A stretch of DNA of 16,471 bases from Pseudomonadota bacterium (lineage in GTDB: Bacteria > Myxococcota > Polyangia > Polyangiales > Polyangiaceae), in the NCBI GenBank assembly GCA_023419055.1, contig JAEZYO010000945.1, positions 1 through 16,471 on the forward strand, written 5' to 3'. Numbering within the stretch: position 1 is the stretch's first letter; every line of letters starts with the position of its first letter. The position numbers and the translations under genes were made by a program. Positions 1-6,966 of this stretch are shown here, one piece after another. The notes under the pieces are model-generated. The model had not been told where the DNA came from and searched no databases. It saw nothing but the letters and a program-made list of their open reading frames with translations.

Positions 1-441
1 ATCGAAGATGACGGAAAGGCCCGGGCAGGCGGCGGTAGCCGCCGCGGTCGTCCCACCGAAGCAATGCCCCGCAGACACGGCAAGGTCCGGCCCTACGAGG
101 AAGGACGTGCAAGTACTAGAACTTGCGGCGGTTTGGCCCGCCGGTTGCAACGCGCCTGGCCCGAATTTCTCGTTAGTACAGAGTCCCAGAAGTTTGGGAG
201 TGACCATGCAGGTCCCGCTGGCGTCGCAGCTGTAGCCGCTATCCCGCAGGAGCAATCCGACGCTGTCCGCGAGCAATTGCTGCTCCGCGGTCGCGCCCAG
301 GAACTCGACGCGGTCATCCGTCCCGTAGACGACCGTTTCCTCGATCTTACTGCTCGCCTCACCCACTTGATCGCCGCAGCCGGCGCACACCAATGCCATC
401 AACACGGCCGGCGTATGAGCCTACACCTGTCCCATCCGCAT
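1..441 (-). pseudogene. Trypsin-like (S1 family) lipoprotein peptidase, partial, interrupted by amber codon 7
   Basis: Reading leftward from the ATG at 441-439, the frame runs to the window edge (147 codons) with one interruption: TAG at 423-421, codon 7. After it comes a lipoprotein signal core (AVLMALVCAG, then Cys22), followed by VVYGTDDRVEF, Cys pairs, and TSFLVGPDLAVSAGHCF. SAGHC corresponds to the TAGHC/TAAHC motif of chymotrypsin-fold peptidases, with His126 the likely catalytic base. Asp and Ser would lie beyond the edge. VxYGTDDR ahead of a LVGPDLxxxAGHC block is a layout I associate with secreted bacterial trypsin-like peptidases. A near-perfect ribosome binding site lies 4 bases before the ATG, so that start is surely the ancestral one. 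Later in-frame GTG or ATG codons (405, 399) would leave too short a signal peptide. Codon use is looser than in neighbouring genes. Alternatives to a pseudogene are amber readthrough or a base-call error. Confidence 0.72.
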
Positions 442-445
442 GAGT

Positions 446-453
446 ACCTCCTT
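446..453 (-). promoter_or_regulatory. Shine-Dalgarno site of the interrupted peptidase gene
   Basis: The minus strand reads AAGGAGGT here, 4 bases before the ATG at 441-439. It is the strongest ribosome binding site in the window. It fixes the original start codon and shows that the amber codon at 423-421 lies inside the original coding frame, not upstream of it. Confidence 0.7.
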
Positions 454-595
454 GCCCTGTCCAAAGGCGCTTCTATCAAAGCTCCACAGAAAGCGTCCAC
501 TCTTCGTTGGGCCCTTTCACGAGTGACATCGAAGGTTTCAGGCGCGGCCAAGCGACCGAGCGTCGGCGAACGCAGCCCTTGCTACACTCCGGCGG

Positions 596-1381
596 ATGCT
601 GCGCTTCTGGAGACGCCTGTCTCGAGCCGAAGTCCTGCGCGAGGAGTTTCCGCCGGCCTTTCGCGAGATCATTCGCGAGCACGCGCCGCTCGCGCGCTAC
701 CTGGGTGACGCCGATCGCGAGAAGCTCGAGGCGCTCGTGCGCGTGTTCCTCTCGGAGAAGTCCTTCGAGGGCGCGGGCGGCCTCGAGCTCACCGACGAAA
801 TGCGCGTCGCGATCGCGGCCCGCGCTTGTCTGCTCGTGCTCCGGCGCGTCGAGCTCGACGGGCCGCTCTACCCCGACCTCGATGTCATCATCGTCTATCC
901 GAGCACGTACCGGGTCCGGCAGGAGCAGCGCGACGGACACGTCGTCTTGGAAGGGGAGCAGCTGCGGCTCGGGGAATCGTGGCAGCGCGGCGTGGTGGTG
1001 CTCACTTGGGACTCCGTCGAGCGCGGCGGCAAGAACCCGAACGACGGGCACGACGTGGTCCTGCACGAGTTCGCGCACCAGCTCGACGCCGAGGACGGCG
1101 GGATGGACGGCGCGCCCGATCTCGGCACCAGCGAGCGCTATCGAGCCTGGGCGAGGGTGCTCGGTGAGGAGTACGCCGAGCTCCGATCACGCGTCGAACG
1201 ACATCGCACGACCAGCATCGACGCCTACGGCGCCCAGAGCCCGCCCGAGTTCTTCGCGGTGGTGACCGAAGCGTTTTTCGAGAAGCCGCTCACCTTGGCG
1301 AAGCGCCACCCCGAGCTCTACGCCGTGCTCAAAGACTACTTCGAGATCGATCCCGCCGAGCTCGTCTCGAAACCGATATGA
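596..1381 (+). CDS. mtfA: MtfA-type zinc-dependent peptidase (M90 family)
   Basis: The 261-residue protein is close in size to E. coli MtfA. The metal site is HEFAHQLD at about 157-164: an HExxH zinc motif with His157 and His161 as ligands and Glu158 as the catalytic base. The conserved downstream stretch EFFAVVTEAFFEKP (218-231) supplies the probable third ligand, Glu225. There is no signal peptide or membrane helix, so it should be cytosolic. In enterobacteria MtfA is a peptidase that also binds the glucose repressor Mlc. No PTS or Mlc gene is visible here, so only the peptidase role is carried over. The start at 596 gives a standard N-terminus (MLRFWRRLSR), but no clear Shine-Dalgarno precedes it. 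A TACACT hexamer at 583-588 could be a -10 element with an almost leaderless transcript. The stop overlaps the next gene's start (ATGA), suggesting co-translation. Confidence 0.88.
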   Translation: MLRFWRRLSRAEVLREEFPPAFREIIREHAPLARYLGDADREKLEALVRVFLSEKSFEGAGGLELTDEMRVAIAARACLLVLRRVELDGPLYPDLDVIIVYPSTYRVRQEQRDGHVVLEGEQLRLGESWQRGVVVLTWDSVERGGKNPNDGHDVVLHEFAHQLDAEDGGMDGAPDLGTSERYRAWARVLGEEYAELRSRVERHRTTSIDAYGAQSPPEFFAVVTEAFFEKPLTLAKRHPELYAVLKDYFEIDPAELVSKPI

Positions 1382-2367
1382 GCTCGCGGTTCCTCTTCGG
1401 CGTCGTTCTCTCCGCGTCGCTCCTTTCGCCCCTGCTCGCCCGCGCTCAGCTTCCACCCATCGCAGAGGGGACTCTGCAGTACCTCCCCGCCTCGGAGGTT
1501 CCCGACAGCGGTGGCCTCTCCGCTCAGGTCGCGAGCTACGACGCGGCATTGAACGTGCCCTTGGCGCTGGGCGACGGCGACTTTCTGATTCCCGGGCTCC
1601 AGTATCACATCGACAGCGTCAGCTACTCGAACGAGCCTGCCGGGTTCACGGCGCTGAACGCCTTCCACTCCGTGGACGTTCCGGTGCTCTACGTGCACCT
1701 CCTTCCCGATGGGTGGGCCCTGTCGCTCAGGGTGTGGCCCGGCCTCGCCGGTGATTTCGACGCCTTGGACTCGGGGCTCTTCCACGTCGGAGCTCTCGCG
1801 ATGGGGACCTGGGCGCCTCGAAAGGACCTCGTGCTCGGGGCGGGCGGGGTCGCAAGCTACGCTTTCGGCGAGCTCTTGCCGTTACCCGTCGTCTACGTCG
1901 ACTGGAAGCCGAAGCCCTGGTTTCGGCTGGAGACCAGCTTGCCCTTCTTCGCGAGCGCGCTCTTCACGCCGGGTGAACGCTGGGAGTTCGGGCTGCAGGG
2001 CGACGTCAACGGCAATGAGTACGCGATCCGCCGGGGCGACGTCCGCGAGCGTTACCCCTGCAAGGCGAATCCAATCGACGATCCGTCGACGGTCGAGGAC
2101 GAGCTTCTCGCCGATCCGGAAAATTGTCTGGATCACCTGGCGTACTCGGTCGTCGCAGCCGGGCTCGTCGCGCGCTTCCGGGTCGTGTCGACGCTCTGGC
2201 TGGGAGGGTTCCTGGGTCGAACGTTGTACCGCCGCTACGATCTGAAGAACGCCGAGGGCGACGCCATTCTCGGTGGCCAGGTCGAGCTACCGAACGAGCT
2301 CGCGGTGCGCGTGGGGCTCGTGATGCGCATTCCCATGGCGGACGATCCGGCGCGGCCTTCCGACTAA
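1378..2367 (+). CDS. Secreted envelope protein, probable outer-membrane beta-barrel
   Basis: The product has 329 residues. Residues 1-23 form a Sec signal peptide ending ARA, with predicted cleavage before Gln24 (QLPP). The mature part has alternating hydrophobic/polar strands rich in Tyr, Trp, Phe and Gly (for example YVDWKPKPWFRLETSLPFF and LWLGGFLGRTLYRRYDL), as in outer-membrane barrels. A Cys pair lies in a probable loop (YPCKANP and ENCLDH). The tail (ADDPARPSD) is hydrophilic and lacks the usual terminal aromatic residue, although VGLVMRIPM just before it could be a last strand. The layout recalls porin-like proteins such as DUF6268, but I cannot confirm a family. The 4-base ATGA overlap with mtfA implies co-expression. 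The gene ends tail to tail with the kinase gene, sharing four bases (CTAA). Confidence 0.7.
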   Translation: MSSRFLFGVVLSASLLSPLLARAQLPPIAEGTLQYLPASEVPDSGGLSAQVASYDAALNVPLALGDGDFLIPGLQYHIDSVSYSNEPAGFTALNAFHSVDVPVLYVHLLPDGWALSLRVWPGLAGDFDALDSGLFHVGALAMGTWAPRKDLVLGAGGVASYAFGELLPLPVVYVDWKPKPWFRLETSLPFFASALFTPGERWEFGLQGDVNGNEYAIRRGDVRERYPCKANPIDDPSTVEDELLADPENCLDHLAYSVVAAGLVARFRVVSTLWLGGFLGRTLYRRYDLKNAEGDAILGGQVELPNELAVRVGLVMRIPMADDPARPSD

Positions 2368-4004
2368 ACAGGGCCGCGCTGCTCGAAGTCGACGCGCAAG
2401 AGACCGGCGTGTCCCCCCGCGAGCGTATCGGCGGAGCCGAGCGTGGCATCCGCGGGTGCGTCTCGGTGCGTGCGCAGCGGTCGCCGGTGCTCTCGCCACC
2501 ACGCGGAAGCTCTGTCCGCGCTCCAGGCACGCGCCGCCGCGCAGGCGAGGAGCGCTTCTCGAAGCTCGGAGGCGTTCGCGTAGCGAGCTTCTGGGCGCTT
2601 CTCGAGGCAGCGCAGGATCACGGCGTCGAGCTCCGTGGGCGCTGTGCCCTTGCGCTGCGACGGCGCGACCGGGGTCTCGTGGAGGTGCGCCATGCACACT
2701 TCCACTACGGTCTTGCCCGTGAACAGCGACTCCCCGCAGAGCAGGAAATAGGCGACCGCCCCGAGTGAGTAGAGGTCACTGCGACCGTCGAGCGACTCGG
2801 GCACGGTGATGCTCTCCGGTGACATGTAGAGCGGAGTGCCCGTGAGCGCTCGATCTTGCGTGAGCCGCGCCGCCTCCGGCGCGTTCAGGTCTCGGACCAG
2901 ACCGAAGTCGACGATTTTGGCCACGTCGCTCTCGTGACCACGTTCGCAGAGCAAGATGTTGCTCGGCTTCACGTCGCGGTGAATCAGCCCGAGCCCGTGC
3001 GCTTCGGCGAGCGCGCGGCAAACCTGCTCGAGGATCCAGATCACGCGTCCCGGGTTCATCGGCCCGGCGTAGGCGACGACTTGCTCGAGGTCCGCCCCGT
3101 CGAGGTGCTCCATGGCATAGTAAAAGACGCCTTCCGGCGTCCTACCGTAGTCGAAGACGGCGACCGTGTTCGGGTGCGTGAGCTGCGCGGTCAGCTTCAC
3201 CTCGCGCTCGAAGCGCGCGAGGTTCCTTTCACCGACGCGGCTCGGGTGCAGGAGCTTGACCGCCGTGTCGCGCCGCAGGAGCGCGTGCGTCGCGCGATAC
3301 ACCACGCCCATCCCGCCCTCGCCGAGCTTCTCGCGCAAGACGTACTGACCGACGCGAGCGATCTGCCGAACCTGCCTCCTCAACCCGTAGATCACCTGCG
3401 ACGTCAACGTGGCGAGGAAGACCGTGAGGGCAAGGTTTCGCCCGACGACGTAGCCGTGGTTGAGCCAGTCCCCCGGTGTGACGGTGCGCTCGAGCTCGGT
3501 GATGCGCCACGAGGTCGCGAGCACGGCGCCGGGGGCGAGCGCGATCAGGCAAATCACGAGCGTGCGGAGTCCCGTGCTCGGGAGCAGCACTGCGCGCGCG
3601 AGCAGCACGTAGGTCACCGAGAGCTGTAGCGAGATGGACGCTTCTGCGCGCGGCCTCACCTCGCTGAGGAGCGCCGAGATCACCCAGCACGTCATCGCCG
3701 TCGCGGCACCGTCGAGGAGCCGGAGCTCGCGCAGGCTGCGCCGGCCCCGCCGGCAGCGCAAAAGGAACGCAGCGTTGGAAATGGCGATGGCGAGGTTCGC
3801 GAGCGGGACCGCCATCGGGTCGGGGAGCTGGCGCTCGAGCAGCGCCTCGGCGAGATCACCCGCCGAGTAGAAGAGCGCGACCCCGGAGAAGATCCCGAAT
3901 ACGAGCGCGAGGCGCTTCTGGAGCAACTCACGGCTCTCGTCGTCGGCGCCGTCTGCAGGCGTCGCCGTCATCGGAACGAACGGATCCTCGAGAGTCTGGC
4001 TCAT
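2364..4004 (-). CDS. Membrane serine/threonine protein kinase with N-terminal polytopic domain
   Basis: The product has 546 residues from the ATG at 4004; an upstream in-frame TTG at 4046 would add 14 residues. About six membrane helices span roughly residues 31-208. The kinase domain follows at about 222-490 with all catalytic elements: glycine loop GEGGMG (228-233), Lys250 in AVKLL, probable alpha-C Glu268, HRDVKPSN (342-349), DFG (366-368) and the activation segment TGTPLYMSPE (388-397). It should be active and phosphorylate Ser/Thr in the cytoplasm. The membrane part is N-terminal, the reverse of PknB-type kinases, and there is no obvious extracellular ligand domain. Sensing may therefore occur within the membrane or the connecting loops. 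The tail after 490 is basic, then Ala/Gly-rich, without a recognised domain. The divergent PP2C phosphatase gene next door is the natural antagonist. Confidence 0.93.
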   Translation of the reverse strand: MSQTLEDPFVPMTATPADGADDESRELLQKRLALVFGIFSGVALFYSAGDLAEALLERQLPDPMAVPLANLAIAISNAAFLLRCRRGRRSLRELRLLDGAATAMTCWVISALLSEVRPRAEASISLQLSVTYVLLARAVLLPSTGLRTLVICLIALAPGAVLATSWRITELERTVTPGDWLNHGYVVGRNLALTVFLATLTSQVIYGLRRQVRQIARVGQYVLREKLGEGGMGVVYRATHALLRRDTAVKLLHPSRVGERNLARFEREVKLTAQLTHPNTVAVFDYGRTPEGVFYYAMEHLDGADLEQVVAYAGPMNPGRVIWILEQVCRALAEAHGLGLIHRDVKPSNILLCERGHESDVAKIVDFGLVRDLNAPEAARLTQDRALTGTPLYMSPESITVPESLDGRSDLYSLGAVAYFLLCGESLFTGKTVVEVCMAHLHETPVAPSQRKGTAPTELDAVILRCLEKRPEARYANASELREALLACAAARAWSADRASAWWREHRRPLRTHRDAPADATLGSADTLAGGHAGLLRVDFEQRGPV

Positions 4005-4329
4005 GCGCGATGGAAGGTTCGACCTTGGTCGCGGCGAGGCTGACAAAGTCCCGGGCCCGCGTCCACGTCACCCGGGAAATCAGCTGGATTGCGCGCCGGA
4101 ACTCGCGCTTCAGTGCCGTCGCCGGGCGCTTCACGGAGTCGCCTGTGTGCTCGTGTGTGTGCGCGCCCGTGTCGTAAATCGCTCGCTTCGTAGCCACCTC
4201 TTCAGGAGCGATGTCTCGGAGGCGCTCTCTTGCAATCTCAATTTTATGCGGAGCGACGATGTCACTCTCGAGAGCGGCTTCTCTCATCCGGCTCTCTTGA
4301 AGTCGTCGGTGAACGAGGATAGCGTCAGA
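4005..4329. other. Intergenic region between divergent kinase and phosphatase genes
   Basis: These 325 bases should hold both promoters. The phosphatase frame stays open through them from an ATG at 4003, but the translation (Arg- and Cys-rich, with no recognisable domain) looks non-coding, and it would overlap the kinase start. A TG-rich stretch lies at about 4143-4172, and CCCGGG occurs at both 4051-4056 and 4072-4077. No convincing sigma-70 hexamer pair was found. Confidence 0.5.
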
Positions 4330-5577
4330 ATGACTCACCTCAACGTGAGCCTGATTTTGAACGCGATACAGCCCTGGACTTGGCTCTTGACGGCGATCAC
4401 GGCGCTTGCGTTGCTGGTCCTCCTCGTGCGCGCTCTCTCTCCGCGTGCGGCGAAGTCGGGCGCGGCGCGCCCTTCCACGCCACGGGCGAAGTCGAGCGCG
4501 GCACGCTCCGCGCCACAGGGCAAGTCGAGCGCGGCTCGGCCTGCGGCGCCGCCGCCCAGGTCGGAGTTCGGCTCCGCTCCCTCCATCCGGGTCGTCGAAG
4601 AGAGTGAGGATCTCGACTTTACCTTGGTGCGGACCTCTCCGGTGCTCGCTCAGATCGCGAAGGAAGCGGCCGGGCGCGCCGCGGCAGCGAAGAACGTGCC
4701 GAGCATCCCGCCTCCGCCCGACGACGACGACGTGGAGCTCGAGATCGGGCGCGAGCCGTCGCGCGTCGAGATCATGTACGAGGACGAGGAGGCCGCCGTC
4801 GATGAAGCGACTTCGCCCGTCGCGCGCATCCTGGTGAGCGCCTACGGCGACAGCGATCAGGGGCGTCGCAGGAAGCAGAACGAGGACAATCTCCTGATCT
4901 CGGAGGCGCACTCCCTGTTCGTCGTGGCCGACGGAATGGGCGGCTACGCGGGCGGCGAGGTCGCGAGCGCGCTCGCGATCGACGCTATCCAGCAGGCCTT
5001 CGACCAGAACGATTTTCGCGCGGAGCTCACCTCGGACAAACGCTTGCCCCGCCGGGCGCACGAGCTCGCGTGCGCCATGCAAATGGCGAACGACGTGGTC
5101 GTCGAGAGGGCTCGCGCCGAGCCCAGGCTCGCGGACATGGGGACGACCACGGTGGCCGCGCGCTTCTCGGCCCGCAAGGAGCGGGTCTACATCGGCCACC
5201 TCGGCGACAGCCGCTGCTATCGCCTCCGGGGTGAGCAGCTGCGGCAGCTCACCAGCGATCACACGCTCGCTTCGCTCGGAGCGAAGGGCGCGAAGGCGAA
5301 CGAGCTCGTGCGAGCGCTCGGGATCGGCACCCAGCTCGAGATCGACCTGATCGTGGACAAGCCCCGCGACGGCGACATCTACCTCTTGTGCTCGGACGGG
5401 CTGACCAAGATGGTGCCCGACGAGGACATCCGCGCCACGCTGCTCAAGGACGAGGACCTCGAGTCGTCGGTGTACACGCTCATCGAACAAGCCAACGACC
5501 GCGGAGGCAAGGACAACGTCACCGTCATCCTCGTGAAGGTCGTGGAGCGAATGAACGCGTCCGTGATCCATCGCTGA
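4330..5577 (+). CDS. PP2C-family serine/threonine phosphatase, membrane anchored
   Basis: The product has 415 residues from the ATG at 4330. That start has GAGGA ten bases upstream and places a membrane helix right at the N-terminus (about 14-34). A linker follows (35-165), with three KSxAAR repeats and then an acidic stretch. The PP2C domain (about 166-407) has the expected metal-binding and catalytic motifs: NED (184-186), DGMGG (201-205), GTTTV (271-275), GHLGDSR (289-295), SDHT (309-312), SDGL (355-358) and GGKDNVTVI (392-400). It should be an active Mn/Mg-dependent Ser/Thr phosphatase, held on the inner face of the membrane by its linker. Its divergent neighbour is a membrane Ser/Thr kinase, so the two probably set the phosphorylation level of shared targets, possibly including the kinase itself. 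Earlier in-frame ATGs (4003, 4246) are less likely starts. The stop lies at the base of a hairpin. Confidence 0.93.
   Translation: MTHLNVSLILNAIQPWTWLLTAITALALLVLLVRALSPRAAKSGAARPSTPRAKSSAARSAPQGKSSAARPAAPPPRSEFGSAPSIRVVEESEDLDFTLVRTSPVLAQIAKEAAGRAAAAKNVPSIPPPPDDDDVELEIGREPSRVEIMYEDEEAAVDEATSPVARILVSAYGDSDQGRRRKQNEDNLLISEAHSLFVVADGMGGYAGGEVASALAIDAIQQAFDQNDFRAELTSDKRLPRRAHELACAMQMANDVVVERARAEPRLADMGTTTVAARFSARKERVYIGHLGDSRCYRLRGEQLRQLTSDHTLASLGAKGAKANELVRALGIGTQLEIDLIVDKPRDGDIYLLCSDGLTKMVPDEDIRATLLKDEDLESSVYTLIEQANDRGGKDNVTVILVKVVERMNASVIHR
4453..4545 (+). repeat. Short tandem repeat coding KSxAAR units in the phosphatase linker
   Basis: AAGTCG followed by GGGCG or AGCGCG recurs at 4453, 4489 and 4522, spaced 36 and 33 bases apart. 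Each copy codes Lys-Ser-(Gly/Ser)-Ala-Ala-Arg. The repeats lie between the membrane helix and the acidic segment, giving a basic, flexible tether that could contact membrane lipids or the acidic stretch that follows. Confidence 0.6.
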
Positions 5578-5603
5578 GGTTCGTTCGGCAAGGCCCGAAC
5601 CTC
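5576..5603 (+). terminator. Hairpin at the phosphatase stop codon, candidate terminator
   Basis: GAGGTTCG at 5576-5583 pairs perfectly with CGAACCTC at 5596-5603 (8 bp), and GGC/GCC inside the 12-base loop can add 3 bp. A pyrimidine-rich stretch (TCTCTCT) follows, but there is no true T run. The left arm begins within the TGA stop of the phosphatase gene. It probably insulates that gene from the transporter gene. Confidence 0.5.
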
Positions 5604-5632
5604 GATCTCTCTCGTGGTAGGTTCCCGCCCGG

Positions 5633-6904
5633 ATGTCGCAAGTGTCGGATCCGGCGCAGATCCCGCCCTCCGAGGACGCGCGCGCGTGGAGCGCGCTCTC
5701 CGTGCCGGGGTATCGCGCCTACCTCGCGACCTTCATGCTCACCATGATGGCCGACAACGTCGAGCACGTCGTGAGCTACTGGGTCATGCACCAGAAGTTC
5801 CACTCCGCGGCGCTCGGCGGCTTCGCGGTGGTATCGCACTGGCTACCGTACCTCGTGCTTTCCATGGGCGTAGGCGCGCTGAACGATCGCTTCGACTCGC
5901 GGCGCCTGATTCAGATCGGCGCCGGGCTGTTCGCCCTGGTCTCGGTAGGCTGGGGCTACTTCTTCTTCACGGACACGCTCGAGATGTGGCACGCCATGGT
6001 GCTCCTCGTGTTGCACGGCGTCGCCGGCGTGTTCTGGAGCACCTCGAGCCAGATGCTGCTCTACGACATCGTGGGGCCGGAGCGCTTGCAGAGCGCGGTG
6101 CGCCTGAACGCGACGGCGCGCTACCTCGGGGTGCTGGTCGGCCCGGGAGTGGGGAGCCTCATCATGCTCACGCTCGGCCCGACGCGCGGCATCTTCCTGA
6201 ACGCGGCTTTCTACCTTCCGTTGCTGCTCTGGCTGATCGCGGCGCCGTACGGCCGTCACTTTCGCGGCGGAGCTCAGCGTCCGAAGCGAGCCGTGCGCGG
6301 GCTGCTCGACGTTTTCGAGACCATCCGTGAGGTGCGGCTCATCCCGGCGCTCGCTGCGATGGTGTGGCTCGCCGGGGCGGCGTCCTTCTTCGTCGGCAAC
6401 AGCTACCACGCGCAAATGCCCGGGTTCGCGCAGGAGCTCGGGCACGGTGATCCCGGCATTGCCTACACGTCGCTGCTCGCGGCAGATGCGGCCGGAGCGC
6501 TGCTCGGCGGCTTCTTGCTCGAGAGCAGGAGCCGACTCTTGCGACTCGAGCCGAGCGTCGCGCTCAAGCTCGCGATCGGGTGGGCGGCGTCGCTCCTCGG
6601 CTTCGCGCTGGTGCGTTCGTACTTCTTGGCGCTCCCGCTCCTGTTCATCGCCGGCTTCTTCGAGCTGTCCTTCAGCAGCATGGCGCAGACCATCGTGCAG
6701 CTGAAGGCGCCGGATGAACTTCGCGGTCGCGTGCTCGGAGTGTTCGGCATGGCGTCAGCGGGCCTCCGCACCTTCAGCGGCATCACGGTGGGGCTCGCGG
6801 GCAGCGTGCTCGACATTCACACGTCGCTCGCCCTGGCGTGCGCCGCGTTCCTCGCCGTATCGGCGCTGCTGCTCCTGCGAACGCGCGTCCCTGCTGCGAT
6901 TTGA
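5633..6904 (+). CDS. Major facilitator superfamily transporter, EntS/MFS_3-like
   Basis: The 423-residue polytopic protein has about 10-12 helices. MFS motif A appears in the loop after helix 2 as GALNDRFDSRR (81-91), and the matching C-terminal-half signature PDELRGRVLGV lies at 360-370. RLNATARYLGVLVGPGVG (157-174) resembles the equivalent segment of EntS-like exporters. Family members mostly export small molecules such as siderophores or drugs by proton antiport. The substrate here cannot be told, and no biosynthetic gene is nearby. The ATG at 5633 has no clear Shine-Dalgarno. The N-terminal 25 residues are polar and cytoplasmic. The gene is bracketed by two terminator-like hairpins, so it may be transcribed alone. 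Confidence 0.88.
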   Translation: MSQVSDPAQIPPSEDARAWSALSVPGYRAYLATFMLTMMADNVEHVVSYWVMHQKFHSAALGGFAVVSHWLPYLVLSMGVGALNDRFDSRRLIQIGAGLFALVSVGWGYFFFTDTLEMWHAMVLLVLHGVAGVFWSTSSQMLLYDIVGPERLQSAVRLNATARYLGVLVGPGVGSLIMLTLGPTRGIFLNAAFYLPLLLWLIAAPYGRHFRGGAQRPKRAVRGLLDVFETIREVRLIPALAAMVWLAGAASFFVGNSYHAQMPGFAQELGHGDPGIAYTSLLAADAAGALLGGFLLESRSRLLRLEPSVALKLAIGWAASLLGFALVRSYFLALPLLFIAGFFELSFSSMAQTIVQLKAPDELRGRVLGVFGMASAGLRTFSGITVGLAGSVLDIHTSLALACAAFLAVSALLLLRTRVPAAI

Positions 6905-6930
6905 AGCGGCGGGCGGTCGCCGCCTCGCTT
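6904..6930 (+). terminator. Hairpin overlapping the MFS stop codon, candidate terminator
   Basis: AAGCG (6904-6908) pairs with CGCTT (6926-6930), and GGCGG (6912-6916) pairs with CCGCC (6920-6924) around a TCG loop. The two stems are separated by a 3-base/1-base internal loop. TTA and CTGT follow. The first base belongs to the TGA of the transporter gene. The stem is GC-rich and plausible as a weak intrinsic terminator. Confidence 0.5.
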
Positions 6931-6966
6931 TACCTGTCGCGCTTCTCCCTCTAGAGTCCGCGCTGG

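Noticed and set aside
64..708. 214-codon plus-strand frame opposite the peptidase and into the mtfA gene
   Set aside because: It is antisense to the lipoprotein peptidase frame and overlaps the mtfA start; the composition is Arg/Ala-rich without domain signs.
476..1078. 200-codon minus-strand frame opposite the mtfA gene
   Set aside because: It lies wholly antisense to a gene with clear catalytic motifs, has no recognisable domain, and such frames are common in GC-rich DNA.
2856..3629. 257-codon plus-strand frame opposite the kinase
   Set aside because: It is antisense to the kinase catalytic domain and shows no start signal or domain.
4224..4236. Possible sigma-54 promoter (GG ... TTGCAA) upstream of the phosphatase gene
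   Set aside because: The GG and GC elements are separated by nine bases where ten are required, and the -24 region does not otherwise match.
3928..5571. 547-codon minus-strand frame opposite the phosphatase
   Set aside because: The phosphatase on the other strand has every PP2C motif. The antisense frame is low-complexity (Arg, His, Val, Asp) and mirrors codon bias.
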